From the NCBI GenBank assembly GCA_024349245.1, contig JALDNG010000004.1, positions 5,326,001 to 5,390,000 on the forward strand: a stretch of DNA of 64,000 bases, given 5' to 3'. Numbering within the stretch: the first letter of the stretch is position 1; every line of letters starts with the position of its first letter. This stretch comes from Neodontobutis hainanensis (Eukaryota > Chordata > Actinopteri > Gobiiformes > Odontobutidae). The notes beneath the pieces were generated by a model. It searched no databases. It worked only from the letters and a program-made list of their open reading frames with translations, and was not told where the DNA came from. Below, in pieces: positions 51,501 through 61,047 of this stretch. Both the position numbers and the translations under genes were made by a program.

Positions 51501-54500
51501 TTACTGTTTTACTTTGATTTCAATTTTATTGTCCTATAATTTTACCAGCAATTGTTGAAAGCTCCTGTTACAGTCTTTGATGACCTTTGACACTGTATAT
51601 AGCCACTTATAAAAGCTTCTAAGTTTAGCCCAAGTGTCATCTCTGAGCAACAGCTGTCCAAAAGGGAGGTCACTGTCCTAGTAAGGTGATTAGGTCCCTT
51701 CATAAAAAGATTCAAGTACTTTGAATATATTGCTGTATTCTTATGTTCAATATAAGTCCACAATAACCTTTACCTCGGTTATAATTGGATGGAGTGGCTT
51801 GGATGGGATAGGCCCCCGGCACTAGGCCTTTAGAGTGGAATGGTGGCTAGTCTCGGCTGGTTGGGGGTGACAAGTCTATTCTGGGAAATGTGTAGGTCTG
51901 AAACCTTGGAACAGAAGTGGACACCTATTCAGGAGACTAGTCAGAGATCCTTTACTACCCTTTATCTGCTTCAGTCAATCAGGGCAGACTTCCTTTTGAG
52001 GTCTGCTGCAATGAGGGAATGCAGTCTGATTAGTCTGATCAGAATAAAATAGAATGACTTTAGCTCTATAGATAGTGTACGCAGTTAAGTCACTCAAGAG
52101 TTTATCTGCCACAGGACCAAAAGGTTTGAGTGTTACTTCTGGTTGATGTGGGTATATTAGATATTACGACAGCTGAGGTGTCTGGGCTTCAGGCCAAAGT
52201 TGAGGGCTCTGTGTGAAGTTTGAAGTTCACTAAGCACTTTATCCATAAACAGTGCATGAAATCATTCTAATGGCCAGAGTAAGACATCAAGGCGATGACT
52301 TGACTGTAGTGAGGCGGTTTAAAAACTTTACGTATATATCTTGCCCTGACTTGTCTTTTGTGCAGCACGTCTGCTCATTCATAATGGACATTATTATTTT
52401 TGCATTATCCTTATCAAAACTACCAATGTGAACAGATGCTGTCAAGGAAGTCAATAGAGGAAAGGCCAATGCCCATCCTGCTACAGTTTAACTGGTGTGT
52501 CATCTGGGAATGCATTTCTGCATGTCTGCAGTTTGACTCAGTACTTTTCTTATACCTTACCTTCAATGTGATAGTTGAGATACCACTTTGTATGCGTGTG
52601 GATTAGGCACTGACATGACCTGCAGGCACCTCCTCGTCAGACTGGATGGTTGTGAAGCAACTGTCGTGTGAAAAGAATGTTTTTCATTACGTGTCAGTGA
52701 GCCAAACCAATGCAATGACTATTATAATTGTTTTGTTCATTTCCTATTTTCAGAATACTTAAGTGCAATGAACCCTTACCAGTACAACTGTAGCATCGGC
52801 ACTGTCTTGCTTTCACTGTTGATAAAAGCTTGGTTAAATTTAATCATTCAATCTTTCTAATGGTTGTGTTACACTAAGGTCCAGCTGTCCAGTCTAGAGT
52901 TCTAACTCGCTGCTCCACCAGGGCCCTGAAAGCAGATATGAGATGTGCTCTTTCTTCTCTGACTCACTTAATTTGCCTGTTGCCATGGTAAATGAAGTGT
53001 AAACAGCTTCCCTGCAGTGTTTGGATGTGTAGCAGTGTGTGGTTTGAAACAGCAGCAGCTGAAATATGTCACTTCAACACTGCTCAGTCATCACCTCTGT
53101 AATTTAGTAACTAAATTATGTTCCACTTCAATGCTCCCTCCTTGAACAATATTCTGCTTTAAAACCATTTATTGCCTCTGATCAGTGAACTTTCCTCTGT
53201 ACTTTTTATTTGTATTAGGTTATAACATATTCTGATGATCAGTTTTCAGTTTTGCTGGACACTGGTAATAGAAGCCCACCCTCATTGACACAGAGAGACG
53301 AACAGGAGACAGATGTACAGAAGAGAGTCGATCTAAGGGAAGAAATGTGATACCTGGGAGTGCTGAAAAGGTTAGCTATAATGCACAGTTCTTTATATAG
53401 TGTGCAAAATAGATTCTAGTTCTCAGCTAAATCAGGTGGTCTGAAACAGTGCTATACAACTTTAGACTGCCTTACAATTACAGCCTGTTGCGTCACATAT
53501 AAATGAACTGCAAGGGGAAACTTCTCTTTGCTTGGTGACCCTCCAAACAAACACGCATATGAATAGAACAGACCTTAATATAAAATGTAGCAGCATGTGC
53601 TTCGAAATAGAAACAGTGTTTTAAACTATTATATTGTGGTCTTAGAAAGTTCTTGCCACCAACACATGCAGTGATTTCTATATTTTCATGTCACTTGCCC
53701 TTGTTATACACATTCAAAGGCCATGTCATGCGATCTGAAAACCACTCCCTGTGTACAGTAAAAGCTTCAGTGATATCTGATCAGGAAATGTGTAAAACTA
53801 GACACCTTGTACTTAATGGCCACTCCATGTAGGTTGTCTCTCCACATCCTTAACTCTTCAAATATCTCTAAACTTAATTTAGTCGAGTGCAGCTCATTCA
53901 TTGGCCCACTTTGTGTATCTTGATAAAGGGTGTGTTCGTGCCCAGTCAGTGTGTGTACACTGGAGGCGTGTGCATTTGTGGGCGTCTCCTTAAAAGTCAC
54001 AGAGCACAGAACATGTGCTCCAACACAATTCATGTGTTTCTTTATTGCACTCTTTGCTCTGAATTGAATATATTACAAGAGTTTATTTTTCTTTATTGCT
54101 TCCTTGTTCTTGTTGGAATAGTGAGGTTATTTTTTTTCTGTGTTAATCTTTTCCTAAGCAATGGAAGGAGGCGGAGCCAACTGAGAAGTGTGTCCGCGCT
54201 CTCTCATTTTCTCCTCCCCGCACTCTTTCACACTCCCTCTCTTCTATTCTGTCATTGCCATTTCGGCAGTACAGAAACTGTTCATTCCCTGTCTTACTCA
54301 ATGTAGAGGGGCAGCACTTTTTCTTACTTTTTGGATCATTTAGAGGAATATACTTTTTCTTTATGGGACTCAAAGGAAGATCAAAAGAAGAACAGAACAA
54401 GTGAAGCTATTATTTCTTGATTAGATTGGGAAACACGTGACAGCCGGTTGTGCCACTGGATTCCACTGGATCACAAGTGAGGTTGTCTATTCTGTTTCTT

Positions 54501-54533
54501 CCTTTAGATGCTGTAAGTTATTTTTTTTCTTAG
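51501..54533 (+). other. plec: Plectin intron and probable upstream region of the S10 exon
   Basis: A GC-box-like GGAGGCGGAGCC lies at about 54167-54178, followed by a CT-rich stretch (54195-54245), suggesting a promoter and 5' UTR exon within 300-400 bases of the S10 coding start. AG acceptors after T-rich tracts end at 54507 and 54533. The exact 5' UTR structure cannot be fixed. Confidence 0.4.
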
Positions 54534-54562
54534 TTTGAGGAGGTGAATTAACATTGAGAATA

Positions 54563-57500
54563 ATGGTTGCTGGAATGTTGATGCCCTTGAGGGACCTAAG
54601 GGCCATTTATGAGGTCCTGTTTCGTGATGGCGTTATGGTGGCAAAGAAAGACAAACGGCCTCAAGTAAAGCATGCTGAGATACAAGCTGTAAGTAATCTA
54701 CAAGTGATCCGTGCCATGGGTTCTCTCAAGTCTAGAGGCTTTGTGAAGGAGACATTTGCATGGCGTCATTTCTACTGGTATCTTACAAATGAAGGTATTG
54801 TTTACCTGCGTGAATTTCTCAAACTTCCTCCTGAGATAGTCCCTGCATCCCTGCAACGAGTTCGAAAGCCACAAACAAGTTTTGCTTTTGCTCAAAGAGC
54901 TGCACGGGTCCAAACTGTAGAAGGTCCAACATCTTATATTCCTAAACCAGGGCGCAGAGTGGAAACAGAAAGCCAAGATGCACTAGCCGAACGTCAAGTC
55001 TACCGCCGACGAGTGATGGAGTCTGAAGAAAAGGCGAGCTACTTTGATAAGACTCCAAGATTTAGAGGTCGTCCATTGGAAGAAACAAAAGCATCACAGG
55101 AAATGGCAGACCACAGTCAGTCTTTGTTCACAAAAGAAAAATGGTTCAGCAGTGAAGACAGCACACTGAAAAAAGTCAATCATCAGCAGCAGCATGGTGC
55201 AAGCGGCAACAGGCCAGTTGCACATGAGAGAAGAGTTGTTCAGACAGAGAAGGCAACAGGTTCTGCCCAGTTTTCCAAAGCAGTTGCAACACAGGATGCA
55301 TCTGAGTTTGGCGCGGCATCACTGAGCGCCCTACCATTAACCGTGGCTGCGACTACAGGTGCTGTAGCATTAAAGGTTTTGGCTGAACCCTCTCCTCCCA
55401 AAACAAATAAAGATAAGCCATTGAAGATCACTGAAGAAAAGGCTTTGAACAAACCAACTGAACAGATCACTAGTTATATTTCCCACACAGTTCCTGATAC
55501 ACAGATAAAGAATGTGCACAAAAAGATGGTGATCGTGGAACAAAAAAAGTCTGCTGAGGTGAACCCTAATGCTCAATCACCAATGGATAAAGTTAAAGCA
55601 AATGCTCAGGAAGCCCTTAATGTCAGTGCTACCTCCATCATCTCAAAACCTGTTATTGGAGATGCTGACAAGATTACAGCTGTGAACACAACTGCACAAT
55701 GGGCAAAACCTGCAGAAACCAAAACAATGGCTGAATCCAAAGACCAGTCTTCTAAGACCACCAAACTGACAGACCAACCATCCGACATTGATACACGTAA
55801 GTCCATAATGTGTGCTGATGGAGTTCAAATACCTCATGAGACCAAAGGTTTTGAAGTGACCCCAGAACAAGCTAGTGCAGTAGCTGAGTCTCCACTTGAT
55901 TTTGTAGCTGTAGACATTTCCTCAGCGACGGTTGCACCTGCTAAAATGCTGAAACCAGTTCAGGTGACATCTAAAGGAAACAAAATAATTACAGTAGAGG
56001 CTAAAACGAAGGACCAAGAATGTAGTACTGTAAGTGAAAACTGGTCTACTGCCAAACACATATCTGATACTGGATCTAAATCAAAACAAAAGAAAACCAA
56101 AACTACAATTAAGACATGCACAAGTCCGACTGCCGAAAGCCCACCTGATACAAAAGTACAAGGAGAAGAAATAAATAAAAAGGGCCCCATCAAAGAGAGA
56201 AATATTAACCGACTGTCAACTGGCATAAAGCCACTGAGTCATCAACCTGACGTTAAACATGACACTGACGAAGAGCAAAGGATGTTGGTTTCTAGTGAAT
56301 CTGAAGCAACACTTAAAGGTGTAGCCAAAATTTTTCCTCAAAACTTTGCATCATCCACAGTGGATTGTGTATCAAATGCAAATGGCACAAAGGATAATAC
56401 TGTAAACAAAACCAGCCTCAATACTACAGAGAAAATGACCAATGTTCAGATTATACAAGGACGTTTGGCTCCAGAAAGAAAAATCCCCTCTGCATCATCA
56501 GAGTTTCAGGAACTAATTACAGACAAGTCAGAGAAAAGACAATCACACACCAAACTAAACCTGCTGTTATTGATAAACCAGTACACGATAAACCCAGTTC
56601 TGTAGGTGAAAGTGATTCTAATCAAGAGGCTGCTGTCAGCTCCAAATCAAAAAGAAAGAAAAAGAAGTCCGCAACTGAGACTAGTTTGGAAAAAATACCT
56701 TATGAAAAAAAAGCAATGACTAAAGAGAGCAGCTTTGAGGAGAAAGCTTTTCAGCCACAGATCACCCCTGCACAAATGTCTACACACAGCGAAAGGTCAG
56801 ACATGGATCAGATGCAAAAGCAAAAGGTTTCTAATAAAATGACAGAAATGTCAAAGGAGACTGTTTCTGAGAGCTCAGCAGTGCTCCCAGTGGAGCCTTC
56901 AGACACTGTAGTCAAACCAGAAGAATCTGTCACTGAAGAGAAAACAGTTACTGTTCAGAAAATTGAGATCATACAAGAAACTTCAATGTGTGAATTAAAT
57001 AGCCATGTTTCAAAGCCAGAAACTCAGAAACCAGTTATGAAGGAGTCTACAGTAGAGACGCTAATGATACAACAGACTAAAACTGACAAAGAAATCCCTC
57101 CTGTCATCAAGGACAAAGAAGCGACAGAGGCTCTTAAAGTGACAGTACATGAACCTAGTTTAGTAGCTGAAAGGGATTCTCATGTAGACACTGATGTGAG
57201 CTCAAAATTCAAAAGAAAGAAAAAGAAGTCTCTAAGTGAGACGCCTAAAAACACCAGTCCAGAAATTAAAGCAGATGTAAAAAAAGAACCTGTCACAGAG
57301 AGCATCTCTGAGGAAAAAACTGTAAGAGCTGCAGCTGATAAGTCTAAATATAAATGTGACACTGATGAGGGTCAAATTAAGAAAATTGAAAAAATTCAAC
57401 AAATTTCTAAAGAGAGTGTTTCTCAAAGTTCCACAGTGCCCCAAGTGCAGCCAACACAAATTGCACATGTAACAGAGAATATTAGTGTGAACAAAACCAG

Positions 57501-60500
57501 CCTGGAAACAAGCAGCAGCAAAGAGGAGACCGTTACTAAAGTGACACAAATAAAGCCAAATGAGTCTGTCATCAAAGAAAAAACAGTGACATTGGAAAAC
57601 ATTATTCCAATAAAAGTTGAGACGATAAAAGAAAGTTCAATGTCTGAAATAAAAATCCCTACTACTCTGTCAGAAAAACAACCATCAGGAACGGACAAGT
57701 CTACAGTAGATACAACAATCACTGTACAAACAACAGAAATCACTCCAGTCAGTAAAGATCAAAAAGGGGAGGAGACTCCAAAACAGGAATCTATTGCCTC
57801 AGTTGAAAACCAAGAGGTTGTAACTAGTCGTAAGTCAAAGAACAAGAAAATGAAATCCGTAATCAAGTTACCTCAGAGTACTGACAGTCTTCCACAAAAT
57901 CACAAAGAAGAAAACCCCACTGAGGAGGAAAATATAAACCAACGTTCTTCTGGCATCACACCATTGTCCACAGAGAGTAATAAGTTTGAGGTTAAACATG
58001 TATCTGAGACGCAAATAAAGACCACTTCTGAAGAATATGATGGAAGACTGATACAGGAAGTGCCCACAGAACCTGAGAGTCAGTTTACTCCTCAGAGCTC
58101 TGCAGCACCCCCGGTGGACTTCACAGACACTGCACATGTTACAAAGAATATTACAATCAGCAAAACCAACCTGAAGCCAGCCAGCCCCAAAAAGACAGCG
58201 CACACAGTAGAAAAGACCGAAGTGAAAACAGTGACAGTGCAGGAAATAACAAAAACCAAAATCATACAAGAAAAATTTACTTCAGAAGACAAACTGCCTG
58301 CAACTCCATTGGAAACCCAGCAACAAACTAAAACAGATGTGAAAGTTATTTCTGTGGTCATTCATGAAAAAACACCAGATGCTCTTGACGGTACAGTACA
58401 GGAACCGAGTGCTTTAGATGGAAATGGTTCTGAGGTGGCTGAAGTAAGCTCTAAATCAAAAAGAAAGTCCAGAGAGTTCAGTCCAGACATTGAAGGAGAT
58501 GTGAAAAAAGAAACTACCCTAGAGATCCACTCTCAAGAGAAAAAAATTCATCAAACTTCCCTTCCTCTCTTATCTACAGCAACGGAAAAGTGTACAAATA
58601 AATGTGACATTGATAAGGAGGAAATGAAAAAATCTGGAAAAATACAAATTACTGAAATTTATGAAAAAACAACCAATATAATCTCCAAAGAGAGCTCTGC
58701 TTCTGAGAGCTCTGCAGCACCTCCAGTTGAGATTCCACAAAATGCACAAGAAACAGAGAATGTTAGTGTGAGCAGAACCAGCCTGGAGCCAACCAGCCCC
58801 AAAGAAGAGAACATTACTGAAGTGGCTGATGTGAAACCTGAACAATCTGTCACTAAAGAGAAAACAGTGACAGTGGAGAAATTTACTAAAATTGAGACCA
58901 TACAAGAAAGTATGATACCTGATTTAAAAATCCCTGTTCCAGTGACTGTAACTCAGGAACCAGTTAAGAATAACTCCACGGTGGAAAAGTCAATCACAGA
59001 AAACATTAAAACTGATGTGAAGGATATCCCTTCTGTTGTTGAAGATGACACATTACCAGAGGAAGCAGTTGGAAAACAAGTGGCTGAAGTGAGTTCTAAA
59101 TCAAAAAGAAAGAAGAAGAAGTCTCCGGGTGAGAAATCGGGTACAGAGAATAAAGTTAATGTCAAAGGAGAAACTGTTAAAGATACCCATATAGCGGAGG
59201 AATCTATTCAACCAATGGCCATTTCTCTTTCTAGAGAAATGACTGAAATCTCCAAAGAGACTGTTTCTCAGAGCTCAGTAGTGCCTCCAGTGGCGCTTCC
59301 ACAAAATACTCAAGTATCAGAGAACGTTAGTGTGAGCAAAACCAGGCTGAAGCCATCTAGCCCCAAAGAGGAGAATGTGTGTAGCATAGAGAAATCTGTC
59401 ACTATAGAGAACATGCACAAAATAAGTACAGCTGACATTCTTCGGGGAAGTTCAGAACAAAGTTCTGTTGCACACCAAGAAACGCAGGAACAAGTGAAAG
59501 AGACAGTTACAGACCACACTTTGAAGGTGGTCCCTGCTGTCAAGAAAGATGAAAAATCACCTGAGGGTCTTAAAGTCACAGCACAAGAACCTACTGCCGA
59601 AGCTGAAAAACCTGTGCCTGAAGCAAGCTCTAAGTCGAAAAGAAAGAAAAAGAAATCTCCAACTGCTGAGCATCCAGATATTAAAGAGAAAAAGAAAGAA
59701 ATTATAGCAGAAATTCACTCATGCCACTGACATTCCTACAATGCTTGCAGAGAATAGTACACCTGAGGTTAAACCTGACACTCACAAAGGACAAATAATC
59801 CAAATTTCTAAATATGTTGATGATAAGCCAATAAAGGAAATATCTTTGGCTATGTTGAGTCATTCTATTTCCCAACAGCCCACAGCACAACCAGAGGAGC
59901 TTAAGGATAATGAGACAAAGTATATTGCAGAAGAGATGCACATAAAAAAGACTTTGGAGGCATTTAGCCCCAAAAGCCAGTTTCTAAAGAGGAGACAGTG
60001 GACTCAAAAGAAAAGGTTGTGTCAAAAGGACAAACCGTGCTTGAAATAACTCAAGTTGAGATCACCCCAGACCCTGCTGTTGAATCTAAATCCCCTCAAA
60101 GTCCTGTTAAAACTTCTGAGTCTGCAAAGTCTAAGAAGAGAGGAAAGGGAAAAAGCAGGCACAAGGCCAGTTATCAGACACTATAAACACAAAGCCTGTG
60201 TTGTTGCCAGAAGTAGAAGTCCTAACATCTACAGAATCCAAGGTTATTGTAAGGGACAGCCATGTGATGACCTCTCAAATGACAGAAGGCAGTGCTTCTC
60301 CAAAGATGACTCTTAAAAGAATGTGCAGTGAGGAAATTATGCAGGCAGCAGCTGTGCTCCCCGAGGCCCCGGCAGACAAAAGGGAGGTGGAGCCTGCTCT
60401 GCTCTGTGCTGAAAAATTCCAGCAGGAGGTTCTGAAAGCAGAAACATCCTCCACTGCAAAGGAAGCGGCCACAAGTGTAGAATTAGCGTCAGCAGCACCA

Positions 60501-61047
60501 GTGCTAACAACAGCAGAGGCAGCTGCAGCTCAGACGCAGGACTGCCCCCTCCACAAGCAAAAGGAGCCTCCCAAAGTTGCACAACATTCAGCCAGTCAGG
60601 CAGCAGAGCGCAGCACAGTAAAAAAGCTTGCTGTTTCAGAGTCCTTGCAACAGAGGCAAGAGACGAAGAAGAAGGATTCAGCAAAGGACACACCCTCTAT
60701 CACTGCCACACCTGCCACTTCACAGCCTCACCTGGGGGACACCTCTTTCTCCAAAACCTCTGAAACAGACGAAACCAACATGAGGAGGAAAATAGTGGTT
60801 GTAGAAGAGGTAGTTGAGGTGAAGCAGATTGTAAGTCCGCAGGCAGCAGGTAGCCAGTCACCTCCTCCACCTGTGCAACATGAGGGAGAAGAAGAGCTTG
60901 ACCTGGATGTTTTGGAACAGCTTGCTCTAGAACGATCCCTTTTACAAGGGGCACCACCTCCCACCTTTGAAGAAGCCTCTTACGAAGGGTACTGGGACCA
61001 CACACTTGAGGAGCCAGAGGAGAAGACCTGGCCTAACTTCATTGAAG
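54563..61047 (+). CDS. plec: Plectin S10-domain first exon, greatly extended and interrupted by four frame breaks
   Basis: ATG at 54563 opens MVAGMLMPLRDLRAIYEVLF; the first 100 or so residues are the S10/plectin N-terminal domain (V-M-V-A-K-K-D, F-A-W-R-H-F-Y-W-Y-L-T-N-E-G, L-P-P-E-I-V-P-A-S-L-Q-R-V), almost as in mammalian plectin. The domain resembles ribosomal protein S10 and is found in one plectin first exon. After it comes a long Lys/Glu/Thr/Ser/Val-rich, presumably disordered region with degenerate repeats. The frame runs 54563-56605, then continues in other frames: to 59730, to 60049, to 60186, and finally to 61047, where ATTGAAG|GTTTGT is a donor in the phase used by the other plectin first exons. 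The whole stretch would be about 2,160 codons, against fewer than 200 in mammals by recollection. The tail is acidic (E-E-E-L-D-L-D-V-L-E-Q-L). S10 homology is certain; whether the whole exon is translated in this genome depends on the frame breaks. Confidence 0.9.
56072..60153 (+). repeat. plec: Tandem degenerate protein-coding repeats with basic motif
   Basis: A basic motif of the form S-S-K-S-K-R-K-K-K-K-S begins at 56072 (G-S-K-S-K-Q-K-K), 56638, 57199, 57826 (S-R-K-S-K-N-K-K), 58447, 59092, 59626 and 60121 (S-K-K-R-G-K-G-K). Spacings are about 566, 561, 627, 621, 645, 534 and 495 bases, so units of roughly 165-215 residues. Between motifs other phrases recur in the same order: a Ser-rich S-S-A-x-P-P-V-like phrase, N-V-S-V-S-K-T-S-L, S-P-K-E-E, and T-V-x-K-I-E-T-I-Q-E-S. 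The units therefore arose by tandem duplication within the exon and have diverged. Confidence 0.8.

Noticed and set aside
53887..54306. 139-codon plus-strand frame upstream of the S10 exon
   Set aside because: Lies in the probable promoter/5' UTR of the S10 transcript, has a low-complexity Phe/Leu/Ser composition and no recognisable family.
57180..59579. Several minus-strand open frames of 60-133 codons opposite the S10 exon, hydrophobic and Cys/Phe/Val-rich
   Set aside because: They are the antisense of Lys/Glu/Thr-rich coding repeats, whose complement has few stops and reads as Phe, Leu, Ser and Cys.
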